Shown piece by piece: positions 22,921 through 31,163 of a stretch of DNA of 41,281 nucleotides (the stretch's first letter is position 1; each line of letters starts with the position of its first letter). The DNA comes from Acidovorax sp. GTDB lineage: Bacteria; Pseudomonadota; Gammaproteobacteria; Burkholderiales; Burkholderiaceae_C. Made by a program: the position numbers and the translations under genes. The notes beneath the pieces were generated by a model. That model saw only the letters and a program-made list of their open reading frames with translations, made no database searches and was not told where the DNA came from. Location: assembly GCF_016783915.1 (NCBI RefSeq), contig NZ_JADHVT010000029.1, forward strand, positions 1 through 41,281, read 5' to 3'.

Positions 22921-24074
22921 GGTGTGGCCTCCTCGGTGGCGGCCACGACCGGAATGTCGCGGAAGCGCCCGTAGGTGTAGTGCGCCGCGCAGGCGCCTTC
23001 GCTCGACACCATGCACGAGCCCACCGGGTTCTCGGGCGTGCACACGGTGCCGAAGATCTTGCAGTCGGTCGGCCGCTTCACGCCGCGCAGGATCGCGCCG
23101 CACTCGCAGGCCTTGTTGTCGGCCACCGGCTTGTAGTCGAGCGCAAAGCGGCGCTCGGCGTCGAAGGCCGCGTAGGCCTCGCGAATCTTCAGCGCGCTGT
23201 ACGGCACCTCGCCCAGGCCGCGCCATTCGAAGCTGGGCCGCAGCTCGAACACCTCGGACACCACGGCCTGCGCCTTCAGGTTGCCTTCGGAGGTGACGGC
23301 GCGGCGGAACTGGTTCTCCACCTGCGCGCGGCCTTCGTTGACCTGGCGCACCAGCATCAGGATGGCCTGCATCACATCCAGCGGTTCGAACCCCGCGATG
23401 ACGACCGGCTTGCGGTATTCCCCGGCGAAGTGTTCGTAGGGGCCGGAGCCGATCACGATGCTCACGTGCGCGGGGCCGACGAAGCCGTCGATGGGCACGG
23501 TGCCGTACTGGCGCACCTCGGGCGATTCGAGGATGTGCGTGATGGCCGAGGGCGTGAGCACGTGGCAGCACAGCACGCTGAAGTTGGTCAGGCCTTCGCG
23601 CTTCGCGAGCTGCAGCGTGAGGGCGGTGGGTGGCGTGGTGGTCTCGAAACCGATGGCGAAGAACACCACCTCGCGCTGCGGGTTCTGCCGCGCGATGGTG
23701 AGCGCGTCGGCGGCGGAATACACCATGCGGATGTCGCCGCCGCGCGCCTTCGCGCGGATCAATGAAAGGCTTTCCGAAGCCGGCACGCGCATGGTGTCGC
23801 CATAGGTGCAGACGATGGCGCCCTGCGCGAGCGCGAGGCCGATGGCCTGGTCGATGCGGCCGATGGGCAGCACGCACACCGGGCAGCCGGGGCCATGCAC
23901 CATCTTCACGTTGGGCGGCAGCAGCTCCATCACGCCGTAGCGCGAGATCGCGTGCGTGTGGCCGCCGCAGAACTCCATGAAGCTGTAGGTGCGCGCCGGG
24001 TCGGCCTCGGCGGCGATGCGCGCGCCGATCTGCTGGGCGAGTTCGCCGTCGCGGAATTCGTCGATGTATTTCAT
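22917..24074 (-). CDS. hypD: HypD, Fe-S scaffold for Fe(CN)2CO assembly
   Basis: 385 aa. Signatures: YSFMEFCGGHTHAISRYG, VHGPGCPVCVLPIGRID, GFETTTPPTA, and the C-terminal cysteine-rich cluster region CECGAILRGVKRPTDCKIFG with further cysteines (TVCTPENPVGSCM). Together with HypC it holds the iron while CN and CO are attached. ATG 24074 overlaps the hypC stop (ATGA). Confidence 0.97.
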   Translation of the reverse strand: MKYIDEFRDGELAQQIGARIAAEADPARTYSFMEFCGGHTHAISRYGVMELLPPNVKMVHGPGCPVCVLPIGRIDQAIGLALAQGAIVCTYGDTMRVPASESLSLIRAKARGGDIRMVYSAADALTIARQNPQREVVFFAIGFETTTPPTALTLQLAKREGLTNFSVLCCHVLTPSAITHILESPEVRQYGTVPIDGFVGPAHVSIVIGSGPYEHFAGEYRKPVVIAGFEPLDVMQAILMLVRQVNEGRAQVENQFRRAVTSEGNLKAQAVVSEVFELRPSFEWRGLGEVPYSALKIREAYAAFDAERRFALDYKPVADNKACECGAILRGVKRPTDCKIFGTVCTPENPVGSCMVSSEGACAAHYTYGRFRDIPVVAATEEATP

Positions 24075-24319
24075 TTGATCGTCTCCACCACCACGTCTTC
24101 ATTCAGCTGCGCCATCTCCGCGAACATCGCGAGCGTGCGCTCGGCCTCTTCGGGGTCGATGGTGCCGATGGCGTGGCCCACGTGCACGATCACGTAGTCG
24201 CCCACCTGCACGTCGGCGACCAGGGCGATGGAGATCTCCTTGCGGATGCCACCGAGGTCGACCACGGCCTGGTCGTCGGGTCGCAGCTCCACCAGCCGCG
24301 CGGGTATGGCTAGGCACAT
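24071..24319 (-). CDS. hypC: HypC, hydrogenase maturation chaperone
   Basis: 82 aa. Begins MCLAIPARLVEL; the N-terminal Cys2 binds HypD and the pre-large subunit. A small OB-fold (IALVADVQVGDYVIVHVGHA) is followed by an acidic helical tail. It is one of two HypC-family proteins here; HoxL (30172-30474) is the other, specialised for the membrane-bound enzyme. Start overlaps the hypF stop by 10 bp. Confidence 0.96.
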   Translation of the reverse strand: MCLAIPARLVELRPDDQAVVDLGGIRKEISIALVADVQVGDYVIVHVGHAIGTIDPEEAERTLAMFAEMAQLNEDVVVETIK

Positions 24320-25491
24320 GGTTGGGATTCCTTTTCGTGGGTGTCGTTGTGGTGTGCGGTGCCGGCTTCGAGCTGGCGCGCCGCGACCCAGGCCTGGCCG
24401 AGGGCGAGACCGGCATCGCCACAGCCGCTGGAGCCTGGCAGGTGCACCGCGAGGCCGGCGGCGCGCAGGCGTTCGCTCACGCGCTCGCGCAGCACACGGT
24501 TGAAGAAGCAGCCGCCACCCAGGCACACGGTGCGTGTGCCGTGTGCGCGCGCGGCCTGTGTGGCCCAGTGCGCCAGCGCGTCGGCCAGCGCGAGGTGAAA
24601 GCCCGCCGCCGCTTCGTCCACGCGCTCCGCGGGCACGTCGAGCAGGCGCGCGAACAGACCGCGAAGGTCCAGGCGGTGCTGGCCATCGGGCAGGGTGTCG
24701 GTGAGCAGGTCCACCAGCGCGTCGGCCAGCGGCTCGGGGCCCGCGTGGTGCGCAAGCCAGCGGCTGGCCGCCGCTTCCAGCGCGATCGCGGCCTCGGCCT
24801 CGTCGGTCTGGCGCACGCTCAGGCCCAGCGCGGCGGCGGCGGCGTCGAACCAGCGGCCGGTGCTGCTGGTGAGCGGGCTGTTCAGGCGGCGGTCCAGCAT
24901 CTGCCGCACACCGCTCGCCGTGGCCTCGCCCACCGCTGGGGCGAAGCGCGGCACGATCTCGTCGCCGCGCTCCAGCGCGTGCAGCGCGCTCGCGGCCATG
25001 CGCCAGGGCTCGCGCGCAGCGCGGTCGCCGCCGGGCAGCGCGAGCGGGTGCAGGTGGCCCAGGCGCCGCAGCCGCGCGCCGTCCACCAGCAACAGTTCGC
25101 CGCCCCAGGCTTCGCCGTCGTCCCCGAGGCCCACGCCGTCCAGCGCGAGACCGATCACCGGGCCTTCGATTCCCTGTTCAGCCACCACCGCCGCGATGTG
25201 CGCGTGGTGGTGCTGCACGCCGATGACGGGCACGCCCAGCGCGTCCGCGAGTTCCACGGCGAAGCGGGTGCTGAAGAAATCGGGGTGCAGGTCGTGCGCC
25301 ACCGCCTGCACCGGCTGGCCGTGCCGGCCCAGCAGCGCGCTCGCCGAGGCTTCCAGTGCGGCGCAGGCCACCGGGTCGCTCAGGTCGCCGTGCACTGGCG
25401 ACCAGTGGGCCTGCCCGCGCGCGTCGAGCAGGCACGCGGCGTTCTTCAGCCAGGCGCCGCAGGCGAGCACGGAAGGGGCGGTGCGTTCCAT
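24310..25491 (-). CDS. hypF: Short HypF (carbamoyltransferase domain only)
   Basis: 393 aa versus about 750 for standard HypF. It begins directly at VLACGAWLKNAACLL, the start of the Kae1-like domain. It retains GVQHHHAHIAAVVAEQG, ALDGVGLGDDGEAWGGELL and CLGGGCFFNRVLRERV. The N-terminal acylphosphatase, zinc-finger and YrdC-like domains are absent, and hypB lies only 10 bp upstream, so this is not a local frameshift. Known: C. necator HypF1 is similarly short and part of the same hypABFCDE cluster. How carbamoyl-adenylate is supplied is unclear; a full HypF elsewhere in the genome or a direct reaction are options. ATG 25491. Confidence 0.93.
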   Translation of the reverse strand: MERTAPSVLACGAWLKNAACLLDARGQAHWSPVHGDLSDPVACAALEASASALLGRHGQPVQAVAHDLHPDFFSTRFAVELADALGVPVIGVQHHHAHIAAVVAEQGIEGPVIGLALDGVGLGDDGEAWGGELLLVDGARLRRLGHLHPLALPGGDRAAREPWRMAASALHALERGDEIVPRFAPAVGEATASGVRQMLDRRLNSPLTSSTGRWFDAAAAALGLSVRQTDEAEAAIALEAAASRWLAHHAGPEPLADALVDLLTDTLPDGQHRLDLRGLFARLLDVPAERVDEAAAGFHLALADALAHWATQAARAHGTRTVCLGGGCFFNRVLRERVSERLRAAGLAVHLPGSSGCGDAGLALGQAWVAARQLEAGTAHHNDTHEKESQPCA

Positions 25492-25501
25492 GATGCTGGT
25501 G

Positions 25502-26488
25502 TCAGCCCGCGGTGGTGGCGCTCAGGGCCTCGCGTGTGCGGGCGAGTTCGGCCTCGAGCTGGCGCACGCGCTCGCGCAGCGCGGTTTCGCTGCCGTGGGT
25601 TTCGTCGTGGTGGTGATGGTGGTGGTCGTGGCCCATGCGGTGGTCCAGCCAGTGCAGCCATGCGTCCATGCCCTCACCCGTGGTGGCCGAGAGCTGGATC
25701 ACCTCGATGCCCGGGTTCACGCGCCGCGCGAGTTCGATGCAGCGCGCCACGTCGAAGCGCACGTGCTGCAGCAGGTCGATCTTGTTGAGCACCATGAGCG
25801 AGGCGGCGGCGAACATGTCCGGATACTTCAGCGGCTTGTCCTCGCCCTCGGTCACCGACAGGATCGCCACCTTCGCGGCCTCGCCCAGGTCCCACACGGC
25901 GGGGCACACCAGGTTGCCCACGTTCTCGATGAACAACAGGCTGTGCGCGTGAGGGTGGTGGTGGCCGTGGTCATGACCGTGGTCGTGCGTGTGCAGGCGC
26001 GCGAAGGCCTCGGACACCATGGGCGCGTCGAGGTGGCAGCCCTTGCCGGTGTTGACCTGGATCGCCGGTGCGCCGGTGGCGCGGATGCGGTCGGCGTCGA
26101 AGCTGGTCTGCTGGTCGCCTTCGATCACCGACACCGCCAGGCCCGGCGCGTGCGCCTTCAGCGCTTCGATGGTGGCGCACAGCAGCGTGGTCTTGCCCGA
26201 GCCCGGGCTCGAGACGAGGTTGAGCGCTGTGACGCCGTGCGACTCGAAGTGCGCGCGGTTCTGCGCGGCCACGCGGTTGTTCGCGCCGAGGATGTCGGTC
26301 TCCAGCTTGATCGCGCGCGCCTGGCTCATGCCCGGCACCGACACGCGGGCCGAGCCCGCGCCGAAGTGCAGGTCGCCGTTGGCCGGGTTCACCTGCACCG
26401 GCGCTTCCGTGGCCGGGGCGTGGTGGTGCTGGTGTGAGGGGTGTGGGTGCGTGGCACCGCTGTCACTGCATCCGCATACGACGCACAT
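25502..26488 (-). CDS. hypB: HypB, nickel-insertion GTPase with three His-rich segments
   Basis: 328 aa. CVVCGC metal motif at residues 2-7; a His-rich stretch about 14-23; G domain with P-loop SSPGSGKTT (93-101), GCHLD (Cys151/His152) and VGNLVCP (Cys195) of the G-domain metal site, and NKID (235-238). A second His/Asp run sits inside the domain (about 166-182, [17 protein letters not shown]). A third with a His6 run lies after the domain (about 287-298) and is followed by a predicted coiled coil ([19 protein letters not shown]). The family usually has only the N-terminal His region. Start ATG 26488 is chosen because MCVVCGC is the conserved beginning. Works with HypA for Ni delivery; the His runs suggest Ni storage. 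Confidence 0.95.
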   Translation of the reverse strand: MCVVCGCSDSGATHPHPSHQHHHAPATEAPVQVNPANGDLHFGAGSARVSVPGMSQARAIKLETDILGANNRVAAQNRAHFESHGVTALNLVSSPGSGKTTLLCATIEALKAHAPGLAVSVIEGDQQTSFDADRIRATGAPAIQVNTGKGCHLDAPMVSEAFARLHTHDHGHDHGHHHPHAHSLLFIENVGNLVCPAVWDLGEAAKVAILSVTEGEDKPLKYPDMFAAASLMVLNKIDLLQHVRFDVARCIELARRVNPGIEVIQLSATTGEGMDAWLHWLDHRMGHDHHHHHHDETHGSETALRERVRQLEAELARTREALSATTAG

Positions 26489-26520
26489 GTCGAGTCTCCT
26501 GTTCTGTCTCGTGAGGCATT

Positions 26521-26868
26521 TCAATCATCGGCCACTTGCATGTCGAGCACGCGCAATTCGCTGCCGCCGGTCGGTTGCAGGTGGAAGCTGCCGCAGGCCG
26601 GGCAGGCGTCGCCGCGCTGCGCCAGGGCCACAGTCGTCGAGCAGCCCAGGCACCAGGCCTGGCCGGCCGGTTCGTCGATCTCGATGCGCGCGCCGTCCAG
26701 CAGCGTGCCGGGCGCCAGCGCCTCCAGCGCGAAGCGCAGCGCGCGCACGTCCACGCCCGCGAGCTGGCCGGCTTCGAGGCGCAGCGCCAGCAGGCGCGTG
26801 AAGCCTTCGCGCGCGGCGGTCTCTTCCACCAGCTGGAGCACGCCGCCGGCCAGGCTGGCTTCATGCAT
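26521..26868 (-). CDS. hypA: HypA, nickel metallochaperone
   Basis: 115 aa. Begins MHEASLAGG (Ni-binding His2, Glu3). A zinc site is formed by the CxxC pairs WCLGCSTTV and [11 protein letters not shown]. Partner of HypB in nickel insertion into HoxG and HoxC precursors. Overlaps the hoxV stop by 8 bp and is followed by hypB after 32 bp. Confidence 0.95.
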   Translation of the reverse strand: MHEASLAGGVLQLVEETAAREGFTRLLALRLEAGQLAGVDVRALRFALEALAPGTLLDGARIEIDEPAGQAWCLGCSTTVALAQRGDACPACGSFHLQPTGGSELRVLDMQVADD

Positions 26869-28024
26869 GGCCGGCCTCCTGTGCCTGGGCGCGGGGCAAC
26901 GCGCGGTGTTCGATGGCGAACGGCACGCAGGGGTCGAACGCGGCCACCAGCAGGTTCACGCGCCGCGCGAGCGCGGCTTCGGGCAGGGCGGGGTCGAGCC
27001 GGGCCACGTGCCGGGCCACCTCGCCCTGCGGGTGGAAATTCCATTCGGTGGGCGCGACCACGCGGCAGGCCAGCACGCGCTGGGACACCGGGTCCACCTC
27101 CACCTGGTGCACCAGCAGGCCGCGCGCCATCTCCACCCAGGCCAGACCCCGGTTCGGCCCGGTGGAAAGCCCGCCCCAGTGCAGCCAGGCGTCGCCACCG
27201 TCGAGCGCAAGGCGCGACAGCTCTGCCAGGCGGCAGCCCAGCAGCGCCCAGGGTGACAGCGGTGTGTCGTCGGCCGCGCCGGCCAGGCGCGTCCACGGGC
27301 CGGTGTGGGCGCAGGCGCCGTGCCACTGCGGGCGCAGCGCGAACTGCGGCTTGAGCGCGAGCGTGGCGCCCAGCATGCGCAGGCCGGGCGGCTCGGCGTG
27401 CGGGCGCAGCGCGTGGTCGGGCGACAGCGGCGCGAAACCGTCGGCGCTGCTGCGCGCGCCGGCCACCAGCGCGGGCATCCAGTGGTGAGTGTGGCGGCGG
27501 CTCCAGGTGTGCAGCCAGTCGGGGCCGCCGGCCTGCCAGGCCGCGAGCCAGTCGGCGGCGGGCATCTGCAGCAGCGTGTGTTGCAGCCACTCGCGCAGCG
27601 GCGGCCAGGGTTCGGGCAGGGCCTGCGTGGGCGAAGGCCAGTGGCGCAGCGCGGACAGCGCGCTGGCGGCGTGTGCGCTGCGCGCGGCGCCATCGGCCAG
27701 CAGGCGCGGCCAGTCCAGGCCGATGCGGCGCACGTGCTCCATCGCGGTCTCGCGGCGCAACTGTTCGGCCACGCGCTCCTGTGGCGGCAACAGGCCGGGC
27801 GCGGCGGCGTCGATGGCGAGCTGGCTGCACAGGCGGTGCGCTTGGCTGCAGAGGTTGAACAGGCTGCCCATGAGGCCGGGCAGGCGCGCCGCCGGCACGC
27901 CATGGCCCATGCGCGCGGCCCAGTCCTGGCGTGTGCTCATCAAACCGAGTGGCGGCGGCGCACCGGGGGTGATGCGCAGCGCGCCCGCGAGCTGCTGCAG
28001 GCCGGGCATGGCCGCTGCGCTCAT
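26861..28024 (-). CDS. hoxV: HoxV (HupK family), hydrogenase assembly protein
   Basis: 387 aa. Resembles a hydrogenase large subunit that has lost the Ni-binding cysteines: the C-terminal segment reads VVAPTEWNFHPQGEVARHVA and later LLVAAFDPCVPFAIEH, an echo of DPCxxCxxH with only one Cys kept. Known: HupK/HoxV is a scaffold for Fe(CN)2CO transfer in membrane-bound hydrogenase maturation. Unusually rich in Ala, Leu and Trp. Starts in the hoxT stop (4-bp overlap). Confidence 0.9.
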   Translation of the reverse strand: MSAAAMPGLQQLAGALRITPGAPPPLGLMSTRQDWAARMGHGVPAARLPGLMGSLFNLCSQAHRLCSQLAIDAAAPGLLPPQERVAEQLRRETAMEHVRRIGLDWPRLLADGAARSAHAASALSALRHWPSPTQALPEPWPPLREWLQHTLLQMPAADWLAAWQAGGPDWLHTWSRRHTHHWMPALVAGARSSADGFAPLSPDHALRPHAEPPGLRMLGATLALKPQFALRPQWHGACAHTGPWTRLAGAADDTPLSPWALLGCRLAELSRLALDGGDAWLHWGGLSTGPNRGLAWVEMARGLLVHQVEVDPVSQRVLACRVVAPTEWNFHPQGEVARHVARLDPALPEAALARRVNLLVAAFDPCVPFAIEHRALPRAQAQEAGHA

Positions 28025-28512
28025 GCGCGCACCCCCGCACCCCGACCGAGAAAGAACGCCCGGCGCGCCGGCACGGGTTCAACCGGCACCGGCGTGGCCA
28101 CCGGCGCGGGTCGGGCCAACGCCAGCGCTTCCTGCGCGGTCTCGCGCGCCAGCGCCTGGGTGGTGAATTCGCCCATGGGTGAGAACAGCGCGCAGGTCTC
28201 GTGGTAGCCGATGGCGGGGTCGTGCGCGCCGATGAAATCGAAACGCTCGCTGCCGAAGTTGCGCACGAAGCTGCGGCCCACCTGGTTGCCGTGCGGCAGC
28301 GGTGGCGCGGGCAGGCGCACCAGGCTCATGAACCACGGCGTGATCAGCACGCCCTCGGCCACCGGCTCTTCGGCGTCCGCGCCCCATTCGAAGCCCACCG
28401 CTTCCACGCACAGCGCCGCGTTCAGCAAGGGAATGCCCTGCATGCGCTCGACCTGCACCCGGCGGTAGAAATCCACCAGGGTCTGCACGCGGGTTTGCAA
28501 GGCGGCGTTCAT
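28021..28512 (-). CDS. hoxT: HoxT (HybE/HupJ family), small-subunit assembly chaperone
   Basis: 163 aa. HybE-type core: LVDFYRRVQVERMQGIPLLN, ITPWFMSLVRLP, SFVRNFGSERFDFIGAHDPA and ETCALFSPMGEF. A low-complexity Ala/Pro/Val tail follows. Known: the HybE group binds Tat-exported hydrogenase precursors and prevents premature export. ATG 28512 overlaps the hoxR stop (ATGA); the long upstream extension of this frame is not coding. Confidence 0.9.
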   Translation of the reverse strand: MNAALQTRVQTLVDFYRRVQVERMQGIPLLNAALCVEAVGFEWGADAEEPVAEGVLITPWFMSLVRLPAPPLPHGNQVGRSFVRNFGSERFDFIGAHDPAIGYHETCALFSPMGEFTTQALARETAQEALALARPAPVATPVPVEPVPARRAFFLGRGAGVRA

Positions 28513-28730
28513 AGAAGCAACAGAAACTGATCGGGTTCGCAATCGCAGTTCGGGCAGCGCCAGTGCGAGGGCAGATCGGCGAAGGGCGTGCCGGCGGGAA
28601 TCTGCCATTGCGGGTCGCCCGTGGCGGGGTCGTACACCCACCAGCAGATCTTGCATTCCAGGCGCGAGTCCGGCCGCAGCACCTCGCGGTTGCCGAGGTA
28701 GGAGCCCTCGAAGCCTTCGAAGTGTTCCAC
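28509..28730 (-). CDS. hoxR: HoxR, rubredoxin
   Basis: 73 aa. Two iron-binding pairs: LECKICWWVYDPATGDP and HWRCPNCDCEPDQFLLL. The start is inferred as GTG 28730 (VEHFEGFEGSYLGNREVL) because there is no in-frame ATG and the GGAAGGGAG at the end of hoxQ is correctly spaced. Known: HoxR is needed for proper maturation of the Fe-S-rich small subunit of O2-tolerant membrane-bound hydrogenase under high O2. Three bases separate GTG from the hoxQ stop. Confidence 0.92.
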   Translation of the reverse strand: MEHFEGFEGSYLGNREVLRPDSRLECKICWWVYDPATGDPQWQIPAGTPFADLPSHWRCPNCDCEPDQFLLLL

Positions 28731-28732
28731 GC

Positions 28733-29620
28733 TCAACTCCCTTCCAGCCAGGCCATCACCTCGCGCAGCCGGTCGTGCGAGTCGCGCAGGTCTTCGGGTG
28801 CGGCCATCGCCACCTCGGGCATGTCCACCACCTCCACCGTGTTGAGGATGACCTTGTCCATGGAGTTGTAGTACACCACGCGCCAGCAGTTCGGCAAGCG
28901 CGTGTTGGAGATGCGGCAGTTGCCGTAACCGCGCGACAGCATCAGCACGCGGCCGGTGCCGAGCTGGTGGTCCAGAAAGCCGATGTCTTCCGGCGACACC
29001 GGCAGCAGCGTGAGGTTGACCACGTGCGGCACCTGGCCGGGCCGCCACTGCGCCACCTGGTCGCGGATCTCGTCCACCAGCAGTGGCGCGTTCTGCACGT
29101 TGGGCGGCAGCTCGCCGCGCCACACGGGCTGTTCGGCCCACACATCCTCGGCGGCGATGGCGGCGAACAGCGAAGGCACCGGGCCGACCTCGATCGCGTC
29201 GTCCACCGGCACCAGCACGGGTTCGTCTGCGCCCTCGCCGCGCCGCCAGGTCATGAGCCGCCAGACGCCGGCGAATACCGATTCCTGCACGCGCACTTCC
29301 AGATTGCCTGCGCTCAGCTGCACGATGGCACTGGCCTCGCCCTCGCCCATCACCTGGTTGATGACCTGGAAGTCGCGCGGGGCCAGCCGGCCCAGCGGCA
29401 CCATGCCCGGCGCGCCGCCATTGGCGCCGCGCTCGAGCAGCGCCAGCACCTGCTGCAGCGCGTTGCGCGCCTGGTCCAGGCCCGCGAGTTCCTCGGGCTC
29501 GGGCAGCATCGGCGGGCGGTAGGTGTCCATGTCTTTCGGCATGGGCATGTAGTCGAGCGAATCGTCCTCGGTGTGCGTGCCGGGGCCCAGGGCCACGAGG
29601 GGAATGGGGAATTCTTTCAT
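28733..29620 (-). CDS. hoxQ: HoxQ (HupH/HyaF family), Tat-chaperone-like assembly factor
   Basis: 295 aa. N-terminal FPIPLVALGPGTHTEDD and a DYMPMPKDMDTYRPP segment, then QVMGEGEASAIV and the conserved C-terminal block LGTGRVLMLSRGYGNCRISN. Known: with HoxO it escorts the small subunit HoxK and delays Tat export until assembly is complete. Full length for the family; next to hoxR and 37 bp after hoxO. Confidence 0.93.
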   Translation of the reverse strand: MKEFPIPLVALGPGTHTEDDSLDYMPMPKDMDTYRPPMLPEPEELAGLDQARNALQQVLALLERGANGGAPGMVPLGRLAPRDFQVINQVMGEGEASAIVQLSAGNLEVRVQESVFAGVWRLMTWRRGEGADEPVLVPVDDAIEVGPVPSLFAAIAAEDVWAEQPVWRGELPPNVQNAPLLVDEIRDQVAQWRPGQVPHVVNLTLLPVSPEDIGFLDHQLGTGRVLMLSRGYGNCRISNTRLPNCWRVVYYNSMDKVILNTVEVVDMPEVAMAAPEDLRDSHDRLREVMAWLEGS

Positions 29621-29657
29621 GGGGTGTGTCCTTGCAAGGTGCGGGAAGGCGTGGCGT

Positions 29658-30155
29658 TCAGTGGCAACCGCCGGCGTCGCTGGAAGAAGCGGTCTTGCTC
29701 ACCACCGGAATGCCGATGGTGGGCGGGCGTGAGGGCGGCATGCGCAGCGCGGCGTCCACGCCCTGCAGGTACACGTCCCAGTCCTGCATGCCGGCGATGG
29801 CGGTCACGTACTGGCCGCCGCGGAAGAAGAGGAGCGAAGGCCAGCGCTGCGAGCCGTAGCGGCGCGCCACCGCGTCTTCGCTGTCGCGCGGCACGGCGGC
29901 CACTTCGAAGCGCTGGGGGAACACCTTCATCAGCTCGGGCAGCACGGCGGCCACGTCCTGCCCTTCGGGGAAGCGCACCGCGTCGCCTGCGAGCAGCAGC
30001 ACGCGGTCGCCGGGCAGCGCGGCCCAGTCGGCCACGCTGGTTTCGTCCACCAGCGCGGCGCCGAAGTCGCGCACCAGGCGCATCACCAGCGGCGCGGCGG
30101 GGTCGGTGCTGGGCGGGGTGACGGCCAGCGGGCGGAAAGCGGTTTCGATGGTCAT
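29658..30155 (-). CDS. hoxO: HoxO (HupG/HyaE family), HoxK-specific chaperone
   Basis: 165 aa. Thioredoxin-like fold without the CxxC pair: VLLLAGDAVRFPEGQDVAAV, then YGSQRWPSLLFFRGGQYVTA and GMQDWDVYLQ. It ends in a Ser/Gly-rich CH tail. Start ATG 30155 (MTIETAFRPL) matches the family better than the upstream TTG-type start at 30185. Known to bind the HoxK Tat signal with HoxQ. Confidence 0.9.
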   Translation of the reverse strand: MTIETAFRPLAVTPPSTDPAAPLVMRLVRDFGAALVDETSVADWAALPGDRVLLLAGDAVRFPEGQDVAAVLPELMKVFPQRFEVAAVPRDSEDAVARRYGSQRWPSLLFFRGGQYVTAIAGMQDWDVYLQGVDAALRMPPSRPPTIGIPVVSKTASSSDAGGCH

Positions 30156-30171
30156 GAAGGTCTCCAGAAAA

Positions 30172-30474
30172 TCAAGGGCCAGCAAGCTGGCGGAGTTGTT
30201 CGGCGCTCATGCGCGAAGGCAGCTCGAAGCCGGCATCGCCACTCAATACATCGCCCTGCATGGCGCCCAGCACCAGATCCAGCGTGGCGTTGACTTCGCT
30301 GGCGCGAGCGGCGTCGATGCACTCGCGCGCGTCACTCAGAAACACCAGCAGCCAGTCGCCCGGCGCCACGTCACCCACCAGTGCGGTGTTGACGCGGCGG
30401 CGTTCACCGCGCCCTTCGCACACCGCATGGCCCGGCTCGACAGCGGTCACTTGCATGGGAATGCCGATGCACAT
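30172..30474 (-). CDS. hoxL: HoxL, HypC-family chaperone for HoxG
   Basis: 100 aa. Begins MCIGIPMQVTAVEPG with the conserved Cys2, followed by NTALVGDVAPGDWLLVFLSD. A longer C-terminus than HypC (SRMSAEQLRQLAGP). Known: HoxL is essential for delivering the Fe(CN)2CO moiety to HoxG, the large subunit of the membrane-bound enzyme, alongside HypC. One base separates its ATG from the hoxM stop. Confidence 0.92.
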   Translation of the reverse strand: MCIGIPMQVTAVEPGHAVCEGRGERRRVNTALVGDVAPGDWLLVFLSDARECIDAARASEVNATLDLVLGAMQGDVLSGDAGFELPSRMSAEQLRQLAGP

Positions 30475-30475
30475 G

Positions 30476-31144
30476 TCAGGCCGCCTCTTTGGGGAAGAAG
30501 CGATCATCGCCTTCGCGGCAGGCCGCTTCCGGCGCGGGGCGCTGCGTTTCGTAGGCCGCGAGCGCAAGCTCGTCCATGGTTACGGTCTCGCGGCTGCTCA
30601 ACGGCGCCAAGCGCGGCGCGGGCTGGCCGCCCCAGCGCGCGATCTCGGCCACGCCGAGCAACAGCGCTTCTTCCATCGCGGCCTTCACCACCGGGCGCAG
30701 GCTGCCGCCGTAGTCTTCCAGCTCCTGCGGCTGGCAACCGATCAGCAGCACGCGCGACGGGTACTTGCCCGTGAGCTGCGCGAGCGACAGCACTTCCTGG
30801 AAGCCGGTCTGGTGCAGGCTCATCTTCTTCGCGCCCATGAAGCGCGGCACCGCGTCGTCGCGCACCAGCTTCAGCGTGCCGGGCGCCAGGCCGTAGTCGA
30901 TGGCGTCGAAGATCAGCAGCGCGTCCGCTTCCTGCACGTGCTGGATCAGGTACAGGCCCTGCGTGCCACCGTCCACCAGCGACACATGCGGCGCGAACGC
31001 GTGGCGCTGCTGCAGCGCTTCCACGCAGCGCACGCCAAAGCCCTCGTCGGCCCACAGCAGGTTGCCGATGCCGAGCACGCAGATGGAAGTGGGCAGCGTG
31101 TCACCACCGGGGTGACAGGTCGTTTGGGGCGAGGTGGGGCGCAT
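30476..31144 (-). CDS. hoxM: HoxM, HoxG-specific C-terminal endopeptidase
   Basis: 222 aa from ATG 31144 (226 aa from an in-frame GTG at 31156). HyaD/HupD family: CVLGIGNLLWADEGFGVRCV with the metal-sensing acidic residue, FDAIDYG, and KKMSLHQTGFQEVL with the conserved His. It cleaves the C-terminal peptide of HoxG after nickel insertion; HoxG ends in a suitable DPCLACSTH plus 15-residue tail. About 20 residues precede the family core, so the exact start is uncertain. Confidence 0.93.
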   Translation of the reverse strand: MRPTSPQTTCHPGGDTLPTSICVLGIGNLLWADEGFGVRCVEALQQRHAFAPHVSLVDGGTQGLYLIQHVQEADALLIFDAIDYGLAPGTLKLVRDDAVPRFMGAKKMSLHQTGFQEVLSLAQLTGKYPSRVLLIGCQPQELEDYGGSLRPVVKAAMEEALLLGVAEIARWGGQPAPRLAPLSSRETVTMDELALAAYETQRPAPEAACREGDDRFFPKEAA

Positions 31145-31163
31145 GGCTGGGCTCACTGGGAGA

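Noticed and set aside
24310-25600. HypF frameshift: missing N-terminal domains hidden in another frame
   Set aside because: The DNA upstream is occupied by the intact end of hypB within 10 bp, so there is no room; the short form is genuine and has a precedent in HypF1.
25590-25645. Simple-sequence CAC/GTG-like repeat as a regulatory microsatellite
   Set aside because: It encodes the His-rich C-terminal segment of HypB in frame; coding explains it.
28509-29141. hoxR as a pseudogene because it lacks an ATG
   Set aside because: A GTG at 28730 with a well-spaced ribosome site in the end of hoxQ gives a complete rubredoxin.
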